A DNA stretch of 64,000 nt from Mesobacillus maritimus. Its GTDB lineage: Bacteria > Bacillota > Bacilli > Bacillales > Cytobacillaceae. A model generated the notes under the pieces. It did no database searches, was not told where the DNA came from, and saw nothing but the letters and a program-made list of their open reading frames with translations. Made by a program: the position numbers and the translations under genes. Location: contig NZ_JACWFH010000008.1 in assembly GCF_019749255.1 (NCBI RefSeq), forward strand, positions 353,937-417,936, read 5' to 3'. Position 1 is the stretch's first letter, and the number at the start of each line of letters is the position of its first letter. This document shows positions 7,849 to 15,973 of the stretch, piece after piece.

Positions 7849-8409
7849 ATGGCAAAGGTTGCTGTGATATCTGGTTATAAAGGGTATGAGCTCGGGATAT
7901 TTAAGCAAAGCCATCCAGCTGTTCAATATATAAAGCTGGCGTTGTTAAACCAGTTGACTACATTGGTTGAAGAAGGACTTGAATGGGTAGTTATAAGTGG
8001 TCAACCAGGTGTAGAGCTATGGGCAGCAGAGGTTGTTTTTGAGTTGCAGCAATATCTTCCGGACCTAAAATTATCCGTGCTCACGCCGTTTTTAAATCAA
8101 GAAGAAAAATGGAGCGATGCTAACAAAGAGTGGTATGAATCGGTGCTTGTACAAGCAGATCATGTGGATTCCATTACCAAGAGGCCGTATGAAAAACCTT
8201 GGCAGCTTAAAATGGGCAATCAATTTCTAATTCAAAAAAGTGATGTATTAGTGTTGCTCTATGATGATGAAAAAGAAGGAAGCCCAAGGTTTATACTAGA
8301 AGAGGCTAAGAAACGGAAATTAAAAGAAGCTTACGATATTCGGATGATTAACTTTTCTGATTTACAATTAATTATAGAAGATGAGCAATTTAAACAACAA
8401 GATTTCTAA
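7849..8409 (+). CDS. ypsA: YpsA, SLOG-fold protein (DUF1273)
   Basis: A 186-residue cytosolic Rossmann-like protein of the YpsA family (SLOG superfamily). The N-terminal strand-loop is [13 protein letters not shown], with [13 protein letters not shown] later. In B. subtilis and S. aureus, YpsA is linked to cell-division control and oxidative stress; its ligand is not established. The start at 7849 is fixed by AAAAGGAG at 7834-7841. gpsB follows 85 bases later, the conserved Firmicute arrangement. Confidence 0.9.
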   Translation: MAKVAVISGYKGYELGIFKQSHPAVQYIKLALLNQLTTLVEEGLEWVVISGQPGVELWAAEVVFELQQYLPDLKLSVLTPFLNQEEKWSDANKEWYESVLVQADHVDSITKRPYEKPWQLKMGNQFLIQKSDVLVLLYDDEKEGSPRFILEEAKKRKLKEAYDIRMINFSDLQLIIEDEQFKQQDF

Positions 8410-8494
8410 TATTGAGTGTATTGAAAATTGACAAATTACAAGGTTTTTGAAAGAATATAAAGTGATGATTGGGGTAAGATGAGGTGAATAAGAA

Positions 8495-8794
8495 ATGATA
8501 TCCGATAAAATAAAACTTTCAGCTAAAGAAATCTTAGAAAAAGAATTTAAAACAGGTATGCGAGGATACAAGCCTGAGGAAGTGGACAAGTACCTGGATT
8601 TAGTGATTAAGGATTACGAGAGCTTCCAACAGGAAATTGAAGATCTTCAACAAGAAAACTTGAGGCTTAAAAAGCAGTTAGAGGAAGTAGCGAAACGTCC
8701 AACAACGCAGCCTGCAGGAACCACTAATTTTGATATTCTAAAGAGATTATCTAATCTCGAAAAACATGTTTTTGGGAACAAATTATCAGATTGA
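8495..8794 (+). CDS. gpsB: cell division protein GpsB
   Basis: A 99-residue DivIVA-related protein. The N-terminal domain carries the membrane-binding region and [11 protein letters not shown]; a coiled coil (residues about 35-68) and a short C-terminal trimerisation segment ([13 protein letters not shown]) follow. GpsB shuttles between septum and sidewall and docks penicillin-binding proteins, such as PBP1 in B. subtilis. It has a good ribosome binding site (GATGAGGTGA). It lies between ypsA and rnpB as in B. subtilis. Confidence 0.95.
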   Translation: MISDKIKLSAKEILEKEFKTGMRGYKPEEVDKYLDLVIKDYESFQQEIEDLQQENLRLKKQLEEVAKRPTTQPAGTTNFDILKRLSNLEKHVFGNKLSD

Positions 8795-8828
8795 CCCATT
8801 TTCTTCCGTTTTTTCAAATTGATTACCA

Positions 8829-8857
8829 TTGCTATATTTCCTACAATTACTTATAAT
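8829..8857 (+). promoter_or_regulatory. sigma-A promoter of rnpB
   Basis: TTGCTA (8829-8834), 17-base spacer, TATAAT (8852-8857). The -10 lies about 13 bases before the expected 5' end of RNase P RNA. Confidence 0.8.
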
Positions 8858-8870
8858 ATGTTTTGTAGTC

Positions 8871-9274
8871 GTTAATAACGTTCGGGTAATCGCTGTAGCT
8901 CTGCTGCAGAGGAAAGTCCATGCTCGCACGGGCTGAGATGCCCGTAGTGTTCGTGCCTGGCCAATTCATAAGCCAGGGCAGTCGTGTTTAGCATGGCTGA
9001 CGGCAGGGAAAGTGCCTAAGTCGATTTCGATATGGCATTAATACCTATAAAAGTGCCACAGTGACGTAGCCTTCTCAGAAATGGGAAGGGTGGAACGAGG
9101 TAAACCCCGCGAGCGAGAAACCCAAACTATGGTAGGGGCACTTTCTCGGAGGAATTGAACGAAGAGAAGGACAGGTGAGTATTCACCTGTAGATAGATGA
9201 TTACCACCGGAGTGCGAGACATTGTCGTTTGCAGCACAAAGGAACAAAACATGGCTTACAGGACGTTATTAATC
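8871..9274 (+). ncRNA. rnpB: RNase P RNA, type B
   Basis: The 404-base RNA has the Bacillus type B hallmarks: 5' AACGTTCGGGTAATCGCTG, the GAGGAAAGTCCATGCTC segment, CACAGTGACG, GGTAAACCCC...GAGCGAGAAACCC and 3' GGAACAAAACATGGCTTACA. The 5' and 3' ends can pair (AATAACGT with ACGTTATT). It is the catalytic RNA that matures tRNA 5' ends. It has its own promoter and terminator. ORFs on the opposite strand here are chance. Confidence 0.97.
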
Positions 9275-9293
9275 GATTTTGTATGAGTGTTTT

Positions 9294-9325
9294 AAGCTCT
9301 CCTATTTCGGGGGAGCTTTTGTTTT
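9294..9325 (+). terminator. terminator of rnpB
   Basis: A 9-bp stem with one wobble pair (9294-9302 with 9310-9318) followed by TTGTTTTTT. Confidence 0.8.
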
Positions 9326-9645
9326 TTAAAAGAATATAATGTATAAATGGAGTAACTTAAGAATTAGCTATCACTATTGGCAAGATGCTAGGGACTTCGC
9401 TTTTCTTCTTTAGTTTGCACGAATGCGCTAATGCTCTTCGTGTTTCTTTCTTTTGGTTAGAGAGCTCCATATAGAATTTTCGGCCACATAAGGCATCTCA
9501 GGAAGAAGAAGCAGTAGCTTTTTGAGGAGTCTAACTAATGCTAACGAGGCGCGCTTGCACTTTTTTTCTTACATATTGGTATCCCAAAAGTAAAACTGGT
9601 ATGATGATGAAAGGAATTTGACTTTTATTACTAAGGGTGAAATAG
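9326..9645 (+). other. non-coding gap before ypsC
   Basis: 320 bases between the rnpB terminator and ypsC. I see no ORF with a ribosome binding site and no recognisable RNA. The final 50 bases hold TTGACT and then the AAGGGTGAAATAG ribosome binding region of ypsC. Confidence 0.6.
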
Positions 9646-10779
9646 ATGAAATATGAATTAATAGCTACTTCTGCAATGGGGCTTGAAGCTCTCGTGGCAA
9701 AGGAAGTACGTGAGCTTGGGTATGAATGCGAGGTTGAGAACAGCCGTATTACCTTTAAGGGGGACGAGCTAGCCATCGCTAGAAGTAATATGTGGTTACG
9801 TACCGCAGATCGAGTAAAAATAAAAGCCGGAGAATTCAAAGCATATACGTTTGATGAATTGTTTGAAAAGACGAAAGCTATACCATGGGAACACTTCCTC
9901 CCGGAAAACGCTGAGTTTCCAGTAAGTGGTAAATCACAAAAATCAAAGTTATTTAGTGTGTCTGATTGTCAGGCAATTGTAAAGAAAGCAATTGTTGAAC
10001 GATTAAGGACACATTATAAAAAAACAAGCTGGTTTGAAGAAAATGGACCGTTATTTAAAATTGAAGTAGCTCTTGTAAAAGATGTTGCAACTCTAACAAT
10101 AGATACAAGCGGCAGTGGGCTTCACAAACGTGGGTACAGAGTTGATCAGGGGGAAGCACCATTAAAGGAAACACTTGCTGCTGCTCTCGTTAAGCTCACC
10201 AACTGGACCCCTGACCGTCCATTTTCAGACCCGTTTTGCGGATCTGGTACAATCGCCATTGAAGCTGCGCTAATTGGTCAAAATATCGCTCCAGGATTTA
10301 ATCGTGAGTTTGTTTCTGAGTCATGGGATTGGATTCCGTCAGCTATTTGGGATCAGGTCAGGACGGAAGCGGAGGATTTAGCAAAATATGACCAGCCACT
10401 AGATATTGTGGGTTCCGACATTGATCATCGTATGGTGAAGATTTCTGAGGAAAATGCGTTTGAAGCAGGCCTAGGCGACCTTGTTACTTTTAAACAAATG
10501 CGGGTTCAGGATTTTAATCCGAAAAGGGACTATGGTGTTATTGTTAGTAATCCACCATATGGTGAACGTCTAGGAGACAAGAAGGCAGTTGAACAAATGT
10601 ACAAAGAAATGGGCAAGGTCTTGATTCCACTTGATACTTGGTCCGTATACATTTTGACTTCAAATGAAGACTTTGAGAAAGTGTATGGAAAACCTGCGAC
10701 AAAAAAACGAAAATTGTTCAATGGCTTTATTCGTACTGATTATTATCAGTATTGGGGAAAAAGACCTCCACGTAGCTAG
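9646..10779 (+). CDS. ypsC: THUMP-domain rRNA methyltransferase YpsC (RlmL-like)
   Basis: A 377-residue class I SAM-dependent RNA methyltransferase. An N-terminal ferredoxin-like/THUMP region (residues 1-160) binds RNA. The Rossmann domain starts at DPFCGSGTIAIEAAL near residue 195, and NPPYGERLG near 303 is the catalytic NPPY motif of N6/N2-purine methyltransferases. The family is related to the N-terminal half of E. coli RlmL and methylates 23S rRNA; the exact base in this species is not shown by sequence. Ribosome binding site AAGGGTGA. Same neighbours as in B. subtilis (rnpB, ypvA). Confidence 0.92.
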   Translation: MKYELIATSAMGLEALVAKEVRELGYECEVENSRITFKGDELAIARSNMWLRTADRVKIKAGEFKAYTFDELFEKTKAIPWEHFLPENAEFPVSGKSQKSKLFSVSDCQAIVKKAIVERLRTHYKKTSWFEENGPLFKIEVALVKDVATLTIDTSGSGLHKRGYRVDQGEAPLKETLAAALVKLTNWTPDRPFSDPFCGSGTIAIEAALIGQNIAPGFNREFVSESWDWIPSAIWDQVRTEAEDLAKYDQPLDIVGSDIDHRMVKISEENAFEAGLGDLVTFKQMRVQDFNPKRDYGVIVSNPPYGERLGDKKAVEQMYKEMGKVLIPLDTWSVYILTSNEDFEKVYGKPATKKRKLFNGFIRTDYYQYWGKRPPRS

Positions 10780-10820
10780 TAGTATAAACTGAATATGAAT
10801 TGATACATTTAAATAACCTA

Positions 10821-10845
10821 TAAAGCGCCGAATGCGGCGCTTTAC
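10821..10845 (+). terminator. hairpin after ypsC (weak terminator)
   Basis: A perfect 9-bp stem, AAAGCGCCG/CGGCGCTTT (10822-10830 with 10835-10843). Only ACTATTGTTT follows, so termination is probably partial and ypvA may be read through. Confidence 0.55.
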
Positions 10846-10866
10846 TATTGTTTGGAGGGGTTTACT

Positions 10867-12798
10867 TTGCCTGGCAGCTTGCCATTTTCGATATCAAAAT
10901 CAGAATCATTCTTTGAAAAATTAAATGAGTGGATTGGGGATGTTTTTTATGACATCTTGCCTGAAGCTGGATTTGATTTAAGAGACGAACAAGTTTTTAT
11001 GGCGTTTCAACTTGAAAAAGCCTTTAAAGATAAAAAAGTTATTTTTGCTGAAGCAGGAGTTGGTACTGGGAAGACCATCGTCTACCTTTTATATGCGATC
11101 TGTTATGCACGTTATACAAACCAGCCAGCGATTATTGCCTGTGCAGATGAGCGTTTAATTGAACAGTTAGTCAAGAAGGAAGGAGACATAGCTAAACTTG
11201 AAAAGGCACTTGATTTAAATGTGGACGTTCGATTAGCAAAATCTCGTGACCAATATCTATGCTTGAACAAGTTGGATGCACTCATTAATGATGATAATGA
11301 GGCCTATAACTCTGTTCATGAATCCCTACCAAGGTTCGTACACGAAAGTTCAACGCTTCAAAAATTTCATCGATATGGTGAGCGAACCGATTATCCACAT
11401 CTAACGGATGAACAATGGTCAAATATTGGGTGGGATGCGCTTCAAGATTGTTTAGCCTGTAGTCGCCGTCATCGCTGTGGGTTGACTTTACAGCGGGAAC
11501 ATTACCGCAATGCTGCAGACTTGATTGTATGTTCCCATGATTTTTACATGGAGCATATTTGGACAAAGGAATCACGGAAAAGAGAAGGGGAATTGCCTTT
11601 TTTACCTGATGGTAGCTGTGTGGTCTTTGATGAAGGACACCTACTAGAATTTGCCAGTCAGAAGGCATTAACGTATCGTTATACGGAACGAACACTTGAA
11701 ACTCTTTTAACCAGAATAATGGACAACGACATAAGAGATAAGACGCTTGGTTTGATGGAGAATGCAATTACGATTAATGAACAGTTATTTGCGGAGTTAG
11801 TCAAATATAGTTCAGAGAGTAAATCTTCAGAAAAAATGACCGTCAAAAAGACACCTTCCATTAATAGTTTAGCTGAAAATCTACTTTGGACCCTCGAATC
11901 TCTTCAAGAAGAGTTAGTCTTTGAGAGTGAAATGTTTGTGATCAATGATTATAATTTAAAAATTGTTGAAGAGTACCTTGACCAAATTAGTTATTCCTTA
12001 ACATTGTTTGCTCGCCGCTCTGTAGGAATCAACTGGCTTGAAAATCACAATGGGGAGAAAACATTGGTTATCATGCCGAAAATGGTAGAGGAAATTCTGC
12101 GCAAAGAGGTATTTTCTCAGGACAAGCCGTTTGTTTTTTCATCGGCCACTCTTTCTGATAATAAATCCTTTGATTACCTAGCAAAGAGTCTCGGGATTGA
12201 TGAATATGCTTCATTTTCGGTAAATTCACCATTTGAATACGAGGAAATGATGGAAATCTTTTTATCGGATTTTGCTTCTGGTGATTTCCAATCAAAAGCT
12301 CAGTACACATTAGAACAGTTGAAATCAACTAAAGGGAAAGCACTTGTCTTGTTTACAGATAAAAACGAATTATACTCGTTTAAGAAATACACAGAAGCAT
12401 ACAATATTGATTTCCCAATTTTATTTGAAGGGGATGCGGAGATTTCTACCCTAGTTTCGCGGTTCCAAAATGATGTTGATACCGTATTATGTTCAGTAAA
12501 TCTTTGGGAGGGACTGGATGTACCTGGAGAAGCATTAGAAAATGTCATCTTATTTGATCTGCCATTCCCACCTAATGACCCTGTTTTTGCGGCAAAAAGA
12601 GAAGAAGCTGAGGATCCATTTAATGAAGTCGATATGCCGTATATGATTCTAAGATTGAGGCAAGGAATCGGCAGGTTAATTCGAAGTCATGCAGATCGAG
12701 GCACTGTGCATCTACTCTTGGATACTCAACTAGAGGCTTCAGTGATGGATCGAATCCTTTCTGTCTTACCAGTTCAGCCTAAAAAGGCGATACGGTAA
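10867..12798 (+). CDS. ypvA: DinG/XPD-like ATP-dependent DNA helicase (YpvA)
   Basis: A 643-residue superfamily 2 helicase, the length of B. subtilis YpvA. Walker A is EAGVGTGKT near residue 68 and the Walker B box is FDEGH. Cysteines at DQYLCLNK and CLACSRRHRCG form a four-cysteine iron-sulfur site as in XPD/DinG. Motif VI is RQGIGRLIRS near the C-terminus. It is expected to unwind 5'-to-3' and process forks or R-loops. The start is TTG at 10867, six bases after GGAGGGG; the in-frame TTG at 10852 overlaps that site and is rejected. Confidence 0.9.
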   Translation: MPGSLPFSISKSESFFEKLNEWIGDVFYDILPEAGFDLRDEQVFMAFQLEKAFKDKKVIFAEAGVGTGKTIVYLLYAICYARYTNQPAIIACADERLIEQLVKKEGDIAKLEKALDLNVDVRLAKSRDQYLCLNKLDALINDDNEAYNSVHESLPRFVHESSTLQKFHRYGERTDYPHLTDEQWSNIGWDALQDCLACSRRHRCGLTLQREHYRNAADLIVCSHDFYMEHIWTKESRKREGELPFLPDGSCVVFDEGHLLEFASQKALTYRYTERTLETLLTRIMDNDIRDKTLGLMENAITINEQLFAELVKYSSESKSSEKMTVKKTPSINSLAENLLWTLESLQEELVFESEMFVINDYNLKIVEEYLDQISYSLTLFARRSVGINWLENHNGEKTLVIMPKMVEEILRKEVFSQDKPFVFSSATLSDNKSFDYLAKSLGIDEYASFSVNSPFEYEEMMEIFLSDFASGDFQSKAQYTLEQLKSTKGKALVLFTDKNELYSFKKYTEAYNIDFPILFEGDAEISTLVSRFQNDVDTVLCSVNLWEGLDVPGEALENVILFDLPFPPNDPVFAAKREEAEDPFNEVDMPYMILRLRQGIGRLIRSHADRGTVHLLLDTQLEASVMDRILSVLPVQPKKAIR

Positions 12799-12825
12799 TG
12801 ATTTCTATCTAACTAAATAATCATT

Positions 12826-12861
12826 AAGCAGCCCTACTCTTTTGAGTAGGGCTGCTTTTAA
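12826..12861. terminator. bidirectional terminator
   Basis: A 13-bp perfect stem (12827-12839 with 12844-12856) with T-rich sequence on one side and A-rich on the other. It serves ypvA and the converging DUF2249 gene. Confidence 0.85.
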
Positions 12862-13091
12862 TTGTTTTTTGTGAAAGTAATCTTAAAATGCTTTCCATTT
12901 ATCTCTTCGGTTTCGTATCCAAAGCCCTTAGATTTTAATACACTGTACAAAGGAACAGGTTGAAAGGGCGCATGAAGAATAAGGGTATCTCCTTCTTGAA
13001 AGGGGGAAATCGTCAACATGATTGTTTCGAAAGGGTCTTGGTTATTTTTAATATCTTCACGGACATCTAGTTCAATCACTTTTGTTTCCAT
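12858..13091 (-). CDS. DUF2249 domain protein
   Basis: A 77-residue protein. The pattern VIELDVREDI...PFETIMLTI...GDTLILHAPFQPVPLYSVLKSKG is the DUF2249 signature, a TusA/SirA-like alpha-beta fold. The cysteine of sulfur carriers is absent. In other bacteria DUF2249 genes often lie beside anaerobic-respiration genes; function unproven. The ribosome binding site is GGAGATG. An AGTGA-N6-TCATA near-palindrome about 75 bases upstream (13163-13178) resembles a weak Crp/Fnr site. Confidence 0.82.
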   Translation of the reverse strand: METKVIELDVREDIKNNQDPFETIMLTISPFQEGDTLILHAPFQPVPLYSVLKSKGFGYETEEINGKHFKITFTKNN

Positions 13092-13193
13092 CTGAACATC
13101 TCCTGAAAAAATAGATTGTGGTTTGCATTAATACAAGTTTAACAAGAGATGAACAAAAGTTAAGTGACCTTCATCATATCGAGTGATAAGTTG

Positions 13194-13355
13194 CTATTTT
13201 TTTTCTGTAGATGATTGATCAGGCAACGTACTATCTTTCTTCACGCAATCAAAACAATAAATTGTGTTCCCTTTTAGAAGGACCCCGTTGAAAAAGCCAT
13301 CTAGACAAAAGATTTCTTTCCCGCATTTTATACAGTTGCCAACAAGTTCCCTCAT
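13194..13355 (-). CDS. 53-residue zinc-ribbon protein
   Basis: A small ORF starting MRELVGNCIKCGKEIFC. Two CxxC pairs (CIKC and CFDC) about 25 residues apart give a four-cysteine zinc-ribbon pattern, with an extra Cys at 17 and a polar tail. GGGAGG lies about six bases before the ATG at 13355. No cognate terminator is visible. The family is not recognised, but the ribosome binding site and the paired CxxC motifs make it a convincing gene. Confidence 0.75.
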   Translation of the reverse strand: MRELVGNCIKCGKEIFCLDGFFNGVLLKGNTIYCFDCVKKDSTLPDQSSTEKK

Positions 13356-13491
13356 TATTTAACCTCCCTGATTTTCCTTTGTAATCATGTTACCATGATT
13401 TCGGTAATAGCAGGGGGCAAACTACGCTATCAATAACAGTTCTTAGAAAAATATGATAATATGGTTTGAGAAAAGAAATGGAGGGAAAAAC

Positions 13492-14997
13492 ATGAATTCT
13501 GAGACTACTGAACAAAAATTTCTTGAGTATGTAAAGAAAATGACTGCATATCAAGAAGCATTATCCGTTATATTTTGGGATTTACGAACTGGAGCGCCGA
13601 AAGAGGGAGTGGAACAGCGCTCAGAGGTCATTGGGGTTTTATCTTCGGAAATTTTTAAGATGTCAACTTCTCCAGAAATGGCAGCATACATAACCGAGTT
13701 ATCATCAGATGATTCAGTATCACAACTTGTGAAAAAAACGGTAGAAGAGTGTAAAAAGGAATATGACCGCAATAAAAAAATACCTGCCAATGAATACAAG
13801 GATTACGTTATTCTCCAATCAAAGGCTGAAAGCGTCTGGGAAGAGGCGAAGGCAAAGTCGGATTTCAACTTGTTCTTACCATATCTTGAAAAGCTTGTAA
13901 CTACAACAAAGAAATTCATTGAGTATTGGGGTTATAAAGGGAATAAGTATAATACTCTGCTTGATATGTATGAGCCAGGGGTAACGGTTGATGTGTTAGA
14001 CAAGGTGTTTGGGCAACTTAGGGAGCGAATTGTCCCATTAGTAAAACAGATTGGTGATGCACCTAACCAACCAGAAACGAACTTTTTATATGAACACTTT
14101 CCTAAATCAAAGCAACGTGATTTTAGTCTCAAGATTCTAGAACAAATGGGGTATAACTTTAAAGCAGGAAGACTGGATGAAACTGTCCATCCCTTTGCAA
14201 TTGGGATGAATCCTGGAGATGTACGTGTTACGACAAAGTATGATGAAAATGATTTTCGAACAGCTGTGTTTGGTACGATTCACGAAGGTGGGCATGCCCT
14301 TTATGAACAGAATCTCTCAAAAGAACTCATCGGTACTCCACTTTGTACAGGAACTTCAATGGGAATTCACGAATCGCAGTCGTTATTTTTCGAGAATTTT
14401 GTTGGACGCAACCTTGCTTTTTGGAAAAAGAATTATGATTTGTTGAAGGAATACTCAAATGGTCAGTTTTCTTCCGTTCCTTTGGAAGATTATTACCGAG
14501 CAATTAATGAATCAAAACCATCGTTAATTAGAATTGAGGCAGATGAATTGACCTACCCACTTCATATTATGATTCGTTATGAAATTGAAAAGGGATTATT
14601 CAATGATGAGATTGAAGTGAAGGACCTGCCACAAATCTGGAATGAAAAATATAATCAATATCTCGGAGTTCGTCCTGAAAGCGATGCCGAAGGGGTGCTG
14701 CAAGATGTTCACTGGGCTGGTGGTAGTTTTGGTTATTTCCCATCTTATGCCCTTGGGTATATGTATGCTGCTCAGTTCAAGCATGCCATGCTAGAGGATA
14801 TCCCGCAATTTGATCAATTGCTTGAAAATAGAGATTTAAAGCCTATACAGGAATGGTTAACGAAGAATATCCACCAATATGGCAAATTAAAACAGCCTCT
14901 TGAGATTCTTGAGAGTGTGACAGGGGAAGGCCTGAATGCTGATTATCTTGCTGATTATTTACTGAAGAAGTATACAGACGTCTATCAGCTAGCTTAA
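13492..14997 (+). CDS. ypwA: carboxypeptidase Taq, family M32 (YpwA)
   Basis: A 501-residue zinc metallocarboxypeptidase, exactly the length of B. subtilis YpwA. The metal site is IHEGGHALYEQ (HEGGH) near residue 264, followed by the downstream Glu in GIHESQSLFFEN. The helical body has the M32 motif DVRVTTKY and a C-terminal GYFPSYALGYMYAAQ. It trims peptides in the cytoplasm, with no signal sequence. The start at 13492 is set by GGAGGG at 13480-13485; an earlier in-frame ATG is not supported. Confidence 0.94.
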   Translation: MNSETTEQKFLEYVKKMTAYQEALSVIFWDLRTGAPKEGVEQRSEVIGVLSSEIFKMSTSPEMAAYITELSSDDSVSQLVKKTVEECKKEYDRNKKIPANEYKDYVILQSKAESVWEEAKAKSDFNLFLPYLEKLVTTTKKFIEYWGYKGNKYNTLLDMYEPGVTVDVLDKVFGQLRERIVPLVKQIGDAPNQPETNFLYEHFPKSKQRDFSLKILEQMGYNFKAGRLDETVHPFAIGMNPGDVRVTTKYDENDFRTAVFGTIHEGGHALYEQNLSKELIGTPLCTGTSMGIHESQSLFFENFVGRNLAFWKKNYDLLKEYSNGQFSSVPLEDYYRAINESKPSLIRIEADELTYPLHIMIRYEIEKGLFNDEIEVKDLPQIWNEKYNQYLGVRPESDAEGVLQDVHWAGGSFGYFPSYALGYMYAAQFKHAMLEDIPQFDQLLENRDLKPIQEWLTKNIHQYGKLKQPLEILESVTGEGLNADYLADYLLKKYTDVYQLA

Positions 14998-15040
14998 AGT
15001 TTTCGATTCACTACTTAAATAAAAGGGGATATGTTGGCTC

Positions 15041-15916
15041 TTGGCTTATTTGATGATTGCTTTTGCGGCAACGATGTGGGGACTTATTGGTTTCTTTGTG
15101 AAAGGTCTATCAGAAATAGGGTTTAGTGCGATGGAGATTGTCACCATAAGAGTAGGCACAGCGGCCATTATGCTTTTGATTGTTGGATTGAGCTTTTTTA
15201 GAACACGCTTGAAAATTAAACTACGAGATGTACCATTGTTTATTGGGACTGGTTTATTTAGTATTGTGTTTTTTAACTGGTGTTACTTTACGGCAATTGA
15301 TAGGATGAATATCCCTGTTGCGGCTGCGTTGCTCTACACATCACCCGCATTTGTCATTACCTTATCCGTACTTTTTTTAAAGGAAAAAATTAACCTTAGA
15401 AAGCTTTTGGCTGTAGGCGGAACAATCCTTGGTTCTGCTTTAGTTGCCGAGATCACCTTAACTCAGAGCAGTAGCTTTTCAACTTCAAGCATTTTTATTG
15501 GGTTAGGTGCTGGACTCGGCTACGCACTTTATAGCATTTTCGGCAAGGTTGCGCTACAAAGCTATCATCCTTTTACTCTAACCTTTTATACGTTTTTAAC
15601 TGCTGCACTCTTTTTAATTCCTTCCTTTATTGGGAAGCCTAATGTAAACCTGCTCATTCAACAGGATGTCTTTTTGTATGCTGTTGGTTTAGGGCTAGTT
15701 CCTACCGTGTTGGCTTATTTTGCCTATTCTTGGGGGCTTGAGAAAGTTGAGAGTAGTCGTGCCGCTATTATTGCTACAGTTGAACCAGTAGCAGCAACGA
15801 TATTAGGAGTAATGGTTTATCTGGAGAAAATCTCTTTTATTCAGGGAATGGGTATTGTACTGATTCTTGCATCTGTTACCTTGGTTAATCTCCCAAAGGG
15901 AAAATATCTAATTTAA
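15041..15916 (+). CDS. EamA/DMT-family transporter
   Basis: A 291-residue membrane protein with ten predicted transmembrane helices in two EamA repeats of about 140 residues (residues 5-135 and 150-285). The substrate is unknown; the family exports amino acids, purines and other metabolites. The start is probably TTG at 15041, with a TTG at 15050 and an ATG at 15053 as alternatives. AAAAGGGG is 12 bases upstream, rather far. It stands alone between ypwA and the converging oxidase operon. Confidence 0.88.
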   Translation: MAYLMIAFAATMWGLIGFFVKGLSEIGFSAMEIVTIRVGTAAIMLLIVGLSFFRTRLKIKLRDVPLFIGTGLFSIVFFNWCYFTAIDRMNIPVAAALLYTSPAFVITLSVLFLKEKINLRKLLAVGGTILGSALVAEITLTQSSSFSTSSIFIGLGAGLGYALYSIFGKVALQSYHPFTLTFYTFLTAALFLIPSFIGKPNVNLLIQQDVFLYAVGLGLVPTVLAYFAYSWGLEKVESSRAAIIATVEPVAATILGVMVYLEKISFIQGMGIVLILASVTLVNLPKGKYLI

Positions 15917-15930
15917 AAAAAGGACCATCA

Positions 15931-15961
15931 AAAAAGCGCTCCCTTTTGAGGGAGCGTTTTT
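15931..15961. terminator. bidirectional terminator
   Basis: Stem CGCTCCC/GGGAGCG (15937-15943 with 15950-15956) flanked by A5 and T5. It serves the EamA gene and the converging ba3 oxidase operon. Confidence 0.85.
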
Positions 15962-15973
15962 ACATGTAACATC

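Noticed and set aside
9038..9247. 69-codon minus-strand ORF
   Set aside because: It lies inside RNase P RNA, antisense to conserved structural elements.
11285..11767. 160-codon minus-strand ORF
   Set aside because: It is antisense to the middle of the DinG-like helicase, where the sense protein carries the conserved cysteines and DEGH box.
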